Part shown: in pieces, positions 51,861-61,417 of the stretch
Layout: each line of letters opens with the position of its first letter
Position numbering within the stretch: position 1 is the first letter of the stretch
Source: Lagierella massiliensis
Lineage (GTDB): Bacteria; Bacillota; Clostridia; Tissierellales; Peptoniphilaceae
DNA: 64,000 bases
Direction of reading: 5' to 3'
NCBI GenBank assembly: GCA_030532135.1
Contig: JAUNLT010000001.1
Location: forward strand, 34,591-98,590
Notes under the pieces: generated by a model
Databases searched by the model: none
The model's input: the letters and a program-made list of their open reading frames with translations, nothing else
Told to the model about the DNA's origin: nothing
Made by a program: the position numbers and the translations under genes

Positions 51861-54800
51861 ATGGCAAAATTTAGAGATCTTTCTGAAAAGTCCGTAAGAG
51901 AGAGGGAAATAGATACGGCAAAGTACTGGAAAGAAATAGACTTATTACATGAAACTGTAAATCAAAGACCAAAAGACAAAAACTATATATTTTATGACGG
52001 ACCTCCCACAGCAAATGGAATGCCGGGGATTCACCATGTAATTTCAAGAACTTTGAAAGACATGAACTGTAGATATAAGACTATGAGAGGCTACAGAGTT
52101 AAGAAAAAAGCGGGATGGGACACCCACGGACTTCCTGTAGAAATCGAAGTAGAAAAGAAGTTAAACCTACACAATAAAAAAGAAATAGAAGAATATGGAG
52201 TAGAAGCATTTAATAAAGAGTGTAAAGCTTCCGTATTCAAATACGAAAAAGCTTGGAGAGAAATGTCCGAAAGAATGGCGTTTATGGCGGATATGGACAA
52301 TCCTTACATCACTTTGGATAACGACTACATTGAAACTGTATGGTGGCTGTTAGACAATATGTTTAAGAAGGGATTAGTTTATGAAGGAGCAAAAATCCTA
52401 CCTTATTGTCCAAGATGTGGAACGGGACTTGCTTCCCATGAAGTTGCACAGGGTTACAAGATGATAAAGACGGACACTGTAACCGTTGCATTTAAAAGAA
52501 AAGACCATGACGAATACTTTTTAGCGTGGACGACTACACCATGGACCTTGCCTTCCAACGTGGCACTTACAGTGGGACCGGAAATCGACTACATTCTTGC
52601 AGAGTGTAAAGGAAACAAATACTACGTTGCAAAAGCACTTGCCAATAAAGTTCTAGGAGAAGAATATGAAGTTATAAAAGAACTAAAAGGCAAAGATATG
52701 GAATATATGGAATATGAACAACTACTTCCATTTATAAAAACAGATAAAAAGGCATTTTTCGTAACGGTAGCAGATTATGTATCCATTGGGGATGGAACGG
52801 GAATTGTTCACTCGGCTCCAGCCTTTGGAGAAGACGACTATCAAACAGGAAGAAGATATGACCTTCCGTTAATAAATCCAGTTAATGAAGAAGGGAAATT
52901 TGAACAAACACCTTGGAAAGGTATGTTTGTTATGGATGCGGACCAAGAAATTATAAAATACCTAAGAGAAGAGAAAAAACTATTTAGAAAACAAAAAGTA
53001 GAACACAACTATCCACACTGTTGGAGATGCCAAACTCCTCTAATCTATTATTCTAAACCTTCATGGTATATTGAGGTTACAAAATTAAAAGAGAAATTTA
53101 TCGATGAAAACAACAAAGTTAATTGGTTCCCAGACTTTGTAGGAGAAAAGAGGTTTGGAAACTGGCTAGAGAACTTAAACGACTGGGCAATTTCTAGATC
53201 TAGATATTGGGGTACGCCTTTTAACGTGTGGAAATGTCCAAACGGACATACCACATCGGTGGGATCAAGAAAAGAACTTAAAGAAAGAGCTATAGAAGAT
53301 ATATCGGAAGATATAGAACTACACAGACCATATGTGGATGACGTTCACTTGCGTTGCGAAGAGTGTGGAGAGATAATGACAAGGGAAAAAGACGTTATAG
53401 ACGTTTGGTTTGACTCTGGTGCAATGCCATTTGCACAACGTCATTATCCATTTGAAAATAAAGATGTGTTTTTTGACGAGATGTTCCCGGCGGATTTTAT
53501 AAATGAGGGAATAGATCAAACAAGAGGTTGGTTTTATTCACTCCTTGCAATTTCAGTTTTAACAACTGGAAAAGCACCGTATAAAAACGTATTGGTAAAC
53601 GACTTGATACTAGATAAAGACGGTAAGAAAATGAGTAAGTCCAGAGGAAACACATTAGACCCGATAAAACTTTTTGACGAGTATGGGGCGGACGTGGTAA
53701 GGTTCTACTCACTATATGTGTCACCGCCATGGGTTCCAACTAGATTTGACGTGGACGGACTTAGAGAAGTGGAAAGTAAGTTTTTTAGATCCTTTAAAAA
53801 CACCTACAACTTCTTTAAACTATACGCCAATACAGACGATATAGATCCAAGAGAGTTTTATATAAAACATCAAGAAAGACCTGAAATTGATAGGTGGATA
53901 CTTTCAAGATACAACAACCTAATTAAACTATACAAAGAAAATATGGAAATATTTGAAGTTACAAAAGTAGTTAGAGAAATTTCAGACTTTGTAATAGAGG
54001 ATCTGTCCAATTGGTATATTAGAAGAAATAGAAGAAGATTTTGGAAGACGGAAGTAGATGACGATAAAAAATCCGTTTACAATACAACTTATGAGATTTT
54101 ACTGGGACTTACTAAAATCATAGCTCCATTTACACCTTTTATGGCAGAGGAAATGTATAGAAACCTAACGGGAGAAAAATCTGTTCATCTAGACTATATA
54201 CCAGAGGAAGAAGACTCTCTAATCGACCTAAAACTCGAAGAAAAGATGGATATAGTAAGACGATTGGTTACTCTAGGAAGAGCGTCTAGAGAAGAAGTTA
54301 ATATAAAAGTTAGACAACCACTAACTAAGATTGTAGTAGACGCCAAGTATAAAAATACTATAGAAGATTTAGTTCCACTAATTAGAGAAGAGCTAAATAT
54401 AAAAGAAGTTGAATTTAGAGAAGACCTTTCAGAGTTTATGAACTATGAACTAAAGCCTGACTTTAAAGTCGCAGGTAGAATACTTGGAAAGAAGATAAAA
54501 GACTTCCAAAAATTCCTGACAGAAGTAAATACAAAAGAATTTGTAAACAAATTAGAAGAAAAAGACCAAACTCTTAACTTACAAGGAGAAGACACAAAAA
54601 TTAAAAGAGAATATGTGGAAGTTAGAGTTTCGGCTAAAGAAGGGTTCGATGTAACCATGGACAATAACCTGTTTGTAATCCTTGACACTACGATTACAGA
54701 AGATCTTAAAAGAGAAGGTTATGCAAGAGAGTTTATATCTAAAGTTCAGCAGATGAGAAAGTCAAATGACTATGAAATTTTAGATAATATTATAATAGAG

Positions 54801-54959
54801 TATTGCCCAACCAAAGAAGTAGAAGAGTCAATAAAAGAATATGACGAATTTATAAAAGATGAAACTTTGGCGGTTGAAATCAAAGTTGTAAGAGAACTTT
54901 CAGAAGAGGAAGTAGACCTTAACGGAGAACCTATAAAGATAAAATTAAAAAAAGCATAG
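51861..54959 (+). CDS. ileS: Isoleucyl-tRNA synthetase, type 2
   Basis: 1032-residue class Ia synthetase. Catalytic motifs: DGPPTANGMPGIHH, where GIHH replaces the usual HIGH, and KMSKSRGN. Editing domain with TTTPWTLPSN; zinc-type CxxC pairs PYCPRCG and RCEECGE; anticodon-binding C-terminal part. The sequence style (ADMDNPYITLDNDYIETVWW, PYCPRCGTGLASHEVAQGY) is the eukaryote-like type 2 form, which as a class tolerates mupirocin (known for the class, inferred here). RBS GAGGGG before ATG 51861. Controlled by the T-box directly upstream. Confidence 0.96.
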   Translation: MAKFRDLSEKSVREREIDTAKYWKEIDLLHETVNQRPKDKNYIFYDGPPTANGMPGIHHVISRTLKDMNCRYKTMRGYRVKKKAGWDTHGLPVEIEVEKKLNLHNKKEIEEYGVEAFNKECKASVFKYEKAWREMSERMAFMADMDNPYITLDNDYIETVWWLLDNMFKKGLVYEGAKILPYCPRCGTGLASHEVAQGYKMIKTDTVTVAFKRKDHDEYFLAWTTTPWTLPSNVALTVGPEIDYILAECKGNKYYVAKALANKVLGEEYEVIKELKGKDMEYMEYEQLLPFIKTDKKAFFVTVADYVSIGDGTGIVHSAPAFGEDDYQTGRRYDLPLINPVNEEGKFEQTPWKGMFVMDADQEIIKYLREEKKLFRKQKVEHNYPHCWRCQTPLIYYSKPSWYIEVTKLKEKFIDENNKVNWFPDFVGEKRFGNWLENLNDWAISRSRYWGTPFNVWKCPNGHTTSVGSRKELKERAIEDISEDIELHRPYVDDVHLRCEECGEIMTREKDVIDVWFDSGAMPFAQRHYPFENKDVFFDEMFPADFINEGIDQTRGWFYSLLAISVLTTGKAPYKNVLVNDLILDKDGKKMSKSRGNTLDPIKLFDEYGADVVRFYSLYVSPPWVPTRFDVDGLREVESKFFRSFKNTYNFFKLYANTDDIDPREFYIKHQERPEIDRWILSRYNNLIKLYKENMEIFEVTKVVREISDFVIEDLSNWYIRRNRRRFWKTEVDDDKKSVYNTTYEILLGLTKIIAPFTPFMAEEMYRNLTGEKSVHLDYIPEEEDSLIDLKLEEKMDIVRRLVTLGRASREEVNIKVRQPLTKIVVDAKYKNTIEDLVPLIREELNIKEVEFREDLSEFMNYELKPDFKVAGRILGKKIKDFQKFLTEVNTKEFVNKLEEKDQTLNLQGEDTKIKREYVEVRVSAKEGFDVTMDNNLFVILDTTITEDLKREGYAREFISKVQQMRKSNDYEILDNIIIEYCPTKEVEESIKEYDEFIKDETLAVEIKVVRELSEEEVDLNGEPIKIKLKKA

Positions 54960-54965
54960 AATAAA

Positions 54966-55010
54966 AAAAGCCTCAAGTTATTAAGTTTATTTAATAACTT
55001 GAGGCTTAAA
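54966..55010. terminator. Bidirectional terminator after ileS
   Basis: AAGCCTCAAGTTATTA and TAATAACTTGAGGCTT arms with a short loop; A-rich on the left and AAATTATTT on the right. Shared with the convergent DUF503 gene, whose stop lies in its edge. Confidence 0.88.
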
Positions 55011-55290
55011 TTATTTCCTTATGGACATTTATAATACATCCGTCAAAAAATCTTAAAGAAATAAATTTATCAATGGACTCAAAATAATTGTCACCTAAAG
55101 AAGAGTCGGGGGATAAAAAACAAATAGAAAAACTTAAAATATCTAAATTATTTCGGTAATTGCTTTCCAATATAGAAATATTGAATTTCTTTTTTAAATC
55201 ATTAAAAAATCTAAGTCTTAAACTTCGTTTATCTTTAATGGAAAAGACATTTTGTAATTTAATATCGTAATTCAAAAAATATATATTCAT
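55006..55290 (-). CDS. DUF503 family protein
   Basis: 94 residues. The family signature SIKDKRSLRLRFFNDLKKKFNISILES is present, and the C-terminal half matches the small ferredoxin-like fold of these proteins, often found next to rbfA or infB. Function unsettled. Start set at ATG 55290 behind GGAGG; the in-frame TTG four codons earlier is inside that site. Stands alone here. Confidence 0.82.
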   Translation of the reverse strand: MNIYFLNYDIKLQNVFSIKDKRSLRLRFFNDLKKKFNISILESNYRNNLDILSFSICFLSPDSSLGDNYFESIDKFISLRFFDGCIINVHKEII

Positions 55291-55778
55291 AAATACCTCC
55301 AAAAAAATTATATCAAGTATTAAGGTTAAAAAACAAATTCATTAGAACTAAAAATATAAATAATTTATACTAATTCAATAAAATAATTTTATAATGTATA
55401 ACGTTGAAACTCTACCATTAAACCAAGGTACAATTAAACGAGTAAGATGTATTAATACAAAAAGACTGCATAAGTATACATAAGTAATTTAAAATTAAAA
55501 TTTTTAAAAAGAAAATAAATGAAGAAAACTGGAATTAAACTTAACAAAATCTAAAACAAAAACCATAAAATACAAAATAATAAATAAAACTTATGGTAAC
55601 TAGAGATAACTGTTATCAAAACCAAAAACCAATACAAATGTTGGTATTCCAACATTGGATAACTATAATTTACCTTTAGTAAAAAATGATCCGATAAAAT
55701 GATTTTCAACAAAATGTAAAAATGGTTATATAGTTAATGAACAACCAAAATTCGCATAGAAATTAAGCTATTATTATA

Positions 55779-55807
55779 TTGACAACAATACAGATAAGAA
55801 CTATAAT
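55779..55807 (+). promoter_or_regulatory. Consensus promoter in the long gap before the surface-protein gene
   Basis: TTGACA (55779-55784), 17-base spacer, TATAAT (55802-55807): a full consensus match. The next start codon is at 56263, so the transcript would have about 450 bases of leader or encode a separate small RNA. Confidence 0.7.
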
Positions 55808-55995
55808 CAAAAGTATATAGAAAATCATGAATAAAATATCTATTCATAAAAAAGAATGTTAATTAATGTTTACACAGAGAGAAATACTGAATTAAAAATA
55901 AATAAAATTTAGAAGGGAAAACTCATAAAATAAGCTTTGAAATTACTTAATTTATTTTTTTGTTTAAAACAGTCGACTATCTTAAATTTTTTTAG

Positions 55996-56050
55996 ATGAC
56001 AGTATATCCTACAATAACAGTAAGGATAAGTAAAATATAGGCTGTTTTTT
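55996..56050 (+). terminator. Terminator-like structure inside the leader
   Basis: Inner stem TATCCT/AGGATA and outer ACAG/CTGT followed by TTTTTT. It would end a transcript from 55779 after about 235 bases, unless read-through is allowed. Confidence 0.4.
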
Positions 56051-56262
56051 AAAAATAAGTTTCTCGTAAATATAAAATTAACAAGGAAAGATTATGGGAA
56101 CTTAAAATCAATAAAGAAAGGGTGCTGTAGAAATATAAAATAGAAATTTTTAAAGTATCTATTAATTAAAATCAAAGAAGGAGTCTGACTAGTGACTTAG
56201 ATTACCTTAAAAAGGTTGAAATCTAGAGACTAAGTAAAAAAATAATCAAAAGGAGGTAAAAA

Positions 56263-59200
56263 ATGGAGAAGAGACAAATAAGAATTTTGTCTTTGCTTTT
56301 AGCCTTAGTTATGGTTGTAGGCTCATTACCGTCTGTAACTTTTGCAGAAGAAACAAAAGCAGATTGGACAGCTACAGAAGAAGAGCTTGCCGGTATGGAT
56401 TTTTGGCGACTTGCAAAGACGAATAAAGTTTTGGTTGTAGCTAATGCAGAAGGTGTAAAAGTACCTACTATAAATTACATTGGGTCTTATATTAGAAACG
56501 ATGGAAGAACTGTACTTAGAATTTCTTACAGGAAGTTTCAAAACTTAGCTACAGATATATGGGAAAGGGCACATTTTAAATTTGAAGAGGGACTTTATGA
56601 TTTGATTGACTTTGATGACCCAGGTACAGGGATGTATAAGGGTCATTCCGACAGAGAATTTCACGACGATGATACTTACAAGGAAATAGTTCCATTTAAA
56701 AAGGTGTCCTATATTGATGCGGGAGCTTACAATATTAAAGAACAAAACTTGGCTACTAATGGAAATAATGCAGGAGCACATAATATAAACGAAATACCGA
56801 TTGATTTGGTTTTAGACGAGGGCAAAACAACTCAAGACATTGTAGGAGAACCTCATATCCAGATGAGATTAGTAGATAAGGAATATAAGAGGGTTTTTTC
56901 CCTTGCTGGAACAAAAGCGGATAAAGTGGATGGAACAGAAATTTACCCTTATAACTCTTATACTTTTATGACCTTTATACCTTCAGCAAATAATAGAGAC
57001 AGGGTAAATACAGAGTCAGACGTTTACAATGACCGCCATTTTTACGGTGCAAATGTGTTTGCAAAATACTATGAAGAAAAGGGCTATTTCGAGGTTATAT
57101 ACAAATTAGCAAAAAAAGTTTCAATTAATGATATTGGTGGTGAAAGATATGTCTTTAGACAAGTCTTTGAAAACAAATTTGCAGATTTACTTAAAAAAGA
57201 TAGCAATGGCGCTGTGGCAGAGATGTTTATTGGAGATCAACAGGGAGAAAAATGGGAAAACAATAAAAAAATATTTATCTCTAAAGATGATATAAACATT
57301 GGAAGTGAAGGTGGAGCTTTAAAACCTGGCTTTGCAGGAATTCAAGTTGGTACCAACTTACCTGAAAATAGTAACCTGCCTAAGATTGACGAAAACTTTG
57401 CAGGACTAAAGACTAAGTTAGTAATGCCCGAAAGACCAGAGGGGATGACAGACTCTGAATATAAGGATTTAAAGAATAAGTACAATCCTAACCAAATTTT
57501 ATTAAATGGTTCTACTTCAGAATTTAACAGCGGTCTTCCAACAGTGGTTAGATATTATGTGGATAGAGATAAGGTTAGAAAAGCGGGTCTTACTGCTGAT
57601 GACTTAGCTTCTTTTTACTTCTTCACAACTTTTATTGCCCAAGGATCAAAAGACGTGGCAAGGTATGAAGGAACTAATAACAGTGGAGAAGATTTAATAT
57701 TAAACCAAAATGACAAAATAGAAATTTTTTATCCCGATGGGAACACAATGTTTCCTGAACTACGATTAAATGAGTATTCATTAAAAATTGGTTCAGAACC
57801 ATATGATTTTGAACTTAGGTCTAATTTCTCACACGAAGGAGGCGGTGGCTCTAATCGTGGGAAAAAGTGGGCATATACGGTAACATCTCCAAATGGTTTA
57901 AAAATTCCACAAGGAGAAAAAATTGTATTTAGAACTGCTAAGTACACAAACTTGCCTTCAAAGGTAGAAATCACCATAAATGGTACAAAGTTAACCCTTA
58001 ATCCGGGAGAAAACGGTCCTCTTGTAAATAACCCTAGAAGGCTTGACTACATTTCAACCTACTCGGGAGGTTCTGCTAGCCAGACTTCGTTAACTCCCGA
58101 TGTTGACGAAATCTTTACAGATTCAACAGAAATGAAAGGTAGAACAAAGTATACAAACGCAGATATTAACCTTTATAACTCAAATAGTGAAAAAACTGTA
58201 TTTAAAGGTGATAAAGGAAATCCTATAAATGCAAATGTAAACGGAGATGAATGTGAAGCGTACAACTTTAGAATACTAAAAACAGACACACCTATACTTC
58301 AAAATCTAAAGAAAGACGATCCGTTGGTGCTTTCTAATACGGATGTAATGACATCGGCAGTAGAAAGTGAAACGGTAACAGAAAAAGTTCAAGCAAAAGT
58401 TAAGTTTGACTTAAACGGAGGAAAGTTACCGACAACTGTAAAATCCTTTGAAGGTTTTAAGTCTGAAAGCAGTGTTTTAACAGGTACAGAGTTTGCATAT
58501 TTAACTAATAGAGGAGATGAAATCCAACCGGTTACAAGAATTGTACCAATGAACGAAAAATTTTCCAATGAGGAAGGTTATAAACCTAATGGATTTAGTG
58601 GGGGAACTACAAAAGATCATAACGGTGGGGAACTTTCAGGGGAAGCTCTAGAGTTAAGACAGTTTTTAGGAAAAGAAGATTCAAAACCTACATTAGAGGG
58701 TAGAAAGTTCTTAGGATGGTCAACTAAACCTATTGACGGAAGTCTACAAGAGGTACTAACTAAGTGGAACAGCTTAGAAGTTGCGGATACAGTTGAAAAG
58801 ACCCATGATACAGAAAACAATTACAAGTTTACAGAAGAGTCACCTATTACTGAGGGACTGACAGTTTATGCAGTCTGGGGAGGACCGACCCTTGTACTTC
58901 ACTCTAATAACACGGCTGATCCTAAAGATGAAACTGTAGTTTATATACCTTACACTACATTAGATAGAGATTTTACAAACCAAGAGATTGACAATATTGA
59001 TGGAATTACAAGTGCGTCAATTACAAGCTTAAAATCAAATAATACTATTAAAAAGCTTCCTTTAGCACCTTACACAAGCACTTCAAATGATGGAGACGAG
59101 GCTTTAAAAGACTTTAAGAAAGAAAATTCTACATTTGTAGGCTGGACTCTTACTCCAAAGAGAGATGCAACCGATGTGTTTGTAGCAGGTCAAAACAACG

Positions 59201-61350
59201 AGAGAATCTCAGGAATTATTAATGGTGTAGTAAACGACAATGGCGTACCACACAAGATACCAAAGAACACAGAGTCTTCTAGATATCTTGAACAACAAAA
59301 CAAGATAGCCTATGTTCCTAACGGATTTAACTTCTCTGTAAATAAAGGGTTTGACACTCTAGTGGAAGAAGCTGGAGAGATTCACCTTTATGCAAACTAT
59401 AGAAATTACTTTGAGATAAAAGTGGATCCAAGATATAGAAATATAGAAAATCAAAACTTTGGAGCAACTGACGGCAATTACGGTCAATACGTGGACGATG
59501 TAGACGATGCTAAAAAACATCCTTTAACAATTGGTCTAATTTATAGGACGGCAGTTACAGATTATAACAAACCAACTGTTCTTCAAAATGCAACTTATAA
59601 TCCTATAACCACATCCATGGGAATTGCAGAAAATGAAATTCTTAAAACCTTTGACCCGGCAGGTACAGAGCAGTTTTTATCTTGGAACTTACCTGGTTAT
59701 GACAGATTTGGTAGAAGAAGATCCTATGTATCCATAGTAATTCCAGAAGGTAAAGAAGAAGAATATAAGACTTTTTCAGAAGAATCATGGGGCAATTTTG
59801 GTATTTCCATATATGCTCAAAGAAGTGGAGAATCAGGAGAAGTACAATGGGAAAAAGATGCTCCAAAAGATTTATTTAACGAAAGTGCGCCGAATGCCTA
59901 TGGGGAACAGCTTGCTAAAAGACAGGCTTTTAAAGTTGAAAGTGGAGAAAAACTAGACGCTTACACTTCAGCTACATTTAGAAGACCTTCTAAGGTTACA
60001 CTAGGTGGTTATGATGAAATTACAGGTTATACGATATTTAGTACAAACACACCTACACACCTTCCTACTCCAATAGTTAACAATATTATGGATACGGACA
60101 CAGGGTTTACGGTGGACGGGACAGCTTCTGAGCAGAATGCAGAAATTGAGAAAATTCACATCTCATACCCAGTGAGTAAAGAAGGCACGGACTTTACAAA
60201 TGCTACTGTAGTATTAACAAAACAAGTAGATGGTACTTTCAGTGGAGCCGTTGATGGAAATTCAATTGTTGCAAAGGTAGTTAATGGAAAACTTGAGTTT
60301 TCAAAAACACCAGCATTTAACTTTCAAGGACTTGACGATGGAATGGTATTTGTAACCTATGAAAACGCTCAACAAGTTAAGAGTGAAACGGGTAAGACTC
60401 AAATAAAAAAGAAACCAAATGCTAATAAAGTAAGTACAATTGAACAAAAACATAACACAGAAGATGGCAAATCAGTTATTGATATACAAATACCAATAGA
60501 ACCTGTAACTGGACAACCTCAACCAGGTACAGTTTACGAGGTGGAAAAATATAACGAAAGTACAAAAACTTGGGATAAAGTTGGAACTGGAACAATTCAG
60601 AAAGGACAGGGTCCTGGAGACTATGTACCGGTAACTCTAGACGGAGTAGAAAACAATGACCTTCTAAGAATTATTTCTAAGGAAGAAGGCAAGATAGATA
60701 CTTATTCTATAACAGAAGTTCCTGAAAATCCTCAAAGTATAAAAGGTGAAGGTTGGATAAAGATTGACCGTGTTGGACCTAAAGGAGAAATTAAAGCTAC
60801 GGATTCTAAGTTTAGAAGATTTATAAATATAGATGGCGATCTCACTGAGATACCAGAGGATGAAAAAGTTATTCTTGAGATAGACTATTCAGGTCAAGGA
60901 CAAGGGAACGAGAATAATGATAAAAAAGATTTTATAACTTTAGAAAAATCTATAGAGTATCTAAACACTGTTCCAAGATTAGATAATATGCCAAAAATGT
61001 GGATACTAGCAAAAGATAGATTTGGTAATCCTGGCGTAGTGGAAGTAGTATACACACGAACGTATCAAAATATAATTTCGGTGTTAGATGCAAAAATAAG
61101 AAGAAATAGTATTAATGTAACTTCTAATATTGCAGGTATCGAAGTGACAGCAATTGTATATAGGGGAGGAGCGGAAGTTGCTAGAGGAACTTCTTTAGTA
61201 ACTGATGCAAATAAATATGTAAGGTTGACTCTTAAAAATGGAGAGAACAAGGTAAGACTAAAGAAAAATGACAGAATCAGAGTAACGTCAATAGGAAATG
61301 TAGATGGAAAAACATATACATCAAATCCGTTTGACATAGTGGTAAAGTAA
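56263..61350 (+). CDS. Large secreted surface protein
   Basis: 1695 residues. Signal peptide 1-28 (RILSLLLALVMVVGSLPSV, cleavage after TFA). A long N-terminal region has no recognised domain. The central part has InlB B-repeat-like segments: KVKFDLNGGKLP and FLGWSTKPIDGSLQEV ending in LTVYAVWGG, then FVGWTLTPKRDATDVF and EIHLYANYRNYF. The C-terminal 85 residues look like a bacterial Ig-like module (RRNSINVTSNIAGIEVTAIVY). There is no LPXTG, SLH or CWB2 anchor at the C-terminus. RBS AAAGGAGG. Likely a host- or wall-contact protein (inference). The next gene encodes a second large surface protein. Confidence 0.88.
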   Translation: MEKRQIRILSLLLALVMVVGSLPSVTFAEETKADWTATEEELAGMDFWRLAKTNKVLVVANAEGVKVPTINYIGSYIRNDGRTVLRISYRKFQNLATDIWERAHFKFEEGLYDLIDFDDPGTGMYKGHSDREFHDDDTYKEIVPFKKVSYIDAGAYNIKEQNLATNGNNAGAHNINEIPIDLVLDEGKTTQDIVGEPHIQMRLVDKEYKRVFSLAGTKADKVDGTEIYPYNSYTFMTFIPSANNRDRVNTESDVYNDRHFYGANVFAKYYEEKGYFEVIYKLAKKVSINDIGGERYVFRQVFENKFADLLKKDSNGAVAEMFIGDQQGEKWENNKKIFISKDDINIGSEGGALKPGFAGIQVGTNLPENSNLPKIDENFAGLKTKLVMPERPEGMTDSEYKDLKNKYNPNQILLNGSTSEFNSGLPTVVRYYVDRDKVRKAGLTADDLASFYFFTTFIAQGSKDVARYEGTNNSGEDLILNQNDKIEIFYPDGNTMFPELRLNEYSLKIGSEPYDFELRSNFSHEGGGGSNRGKKWAYTVTSPNGLKIPQGEKIVFRTAKYTNLPSKVEITINGTKLTLNPGENGPLVNNPRRLDYISTYSGGSASQTSLTPDVDEIFTDSTEMKGRTKYTNADINLYNSNSEKTVFKGDKGNPINANVNGDECEAYNFRILKTDTPILQNLKKDDPLVLSNTDVMTSAVESETVTEKVQAKVKFDLNGGKLPTTVKSFEGFKSESSVLTGTEFAYLTNRGDEIQPVTRIVPMNEKFSNEEGYKPNGFSGGTTKDHNGGELSGEALELRQFLGKEDSKPTLEGRKFLGWSTKPIDGSLQEVLTKWNSLEVADTVEKTHDTENNYKFTEESPITEGLTVYAVWGGPTLVLHSNNTADPKDETVVYIPYTTLDRDFTNQEIDNIDGITSASITSLKSNNTIKKLPLAPYTSTSNDGDEALKDFKKENSTFVGWTLTPKRDATDVFVAGQNNERISGIINGVVNDNGVPHKIPKNTESSRYLEQQNKIAYVPNGFNFSVNKGFDTLVEEAGEIHLYANYRNYFEIKVDPRYRNIENQNFGATDGNYGQYVDDVDDAKKHPLTIGLIYRTAVTDYNKPTVLQNATYNPITTSMGIAENEILKTFDPAGTEQFLSWNLPGYDRFGRRRSYVSIVIPEGKEEEYKTFSEESWGNFGISIYAQRSGESGEVQWEKDAPKDLFNESAPNAYGEQLAKRQAFKVESGEKLDAYTSATFRRPSKVTLGGYDEITGYTIFSTNTPTHLPTPIVNNIMDTDTGFTVDGTASEQNAEIEKIHISYPVSKEGTDFTNATVVLTKQVDGTFSGAVDGNSIVAKVVNGKLEFSKTPAFNFQGLDDGMVFVTYENAQQVKSETGKTQIKKKPNANKVSTIEQKHNTEDGKSVIDIQIPIEPVTGQPQPGTVYEVEKYNESTKTWDKVGTGTIQKGQGPGDYVPVTLDGVENNDLLRIISKEEGKIDTYSITEVPENPQSIKGEGWIKIDRVGPKGEIKATDSKFRRFINIDGDLTEIPEDEKVILEIDYSGQGQGNENNDKKDFITLEKSIEYLNTVPRLDNMPKMWILAKDRFGNPGVVEVVYTRTYQNIISVLDAKIRRNSINVTSNIAGIEVTAIVYRGGAEVARGTSLVTDANKYVRLTLKNGENKVRLKKNDRIRVTSIGNVDGKTYTSNPFDIVVK

Positions 61351-61417
61351 AATTAATCAAATTAATAGTGCAAGGAGTATGAAAATATTTCTTGCCTATT
61401 TAAAGAAAGGAGACGGT

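Larger units (their letters stand above)
55291..56262. other. Non-coding gap of about 970 bases
   Basis: Very AT-rich, no convincing gene. It holds a consensus promoter (55779), a terminator-like structure (about 55996-56050), a leader hairpin (about 56200-56236) and the AAAGGAGG of the surface-protein gene. A short frame at 55394 (29 codons) lacks a ribosome binding site, and a 74-codon frame at 55610-55834 carries two internal stops. Confidence 0.6.

Noticed and set aside
55394-55483. 29-codon frame starting MYNVETLPLNQGT
   Set aside because: No ribosome binding site, no neighbour context and no recognised family.
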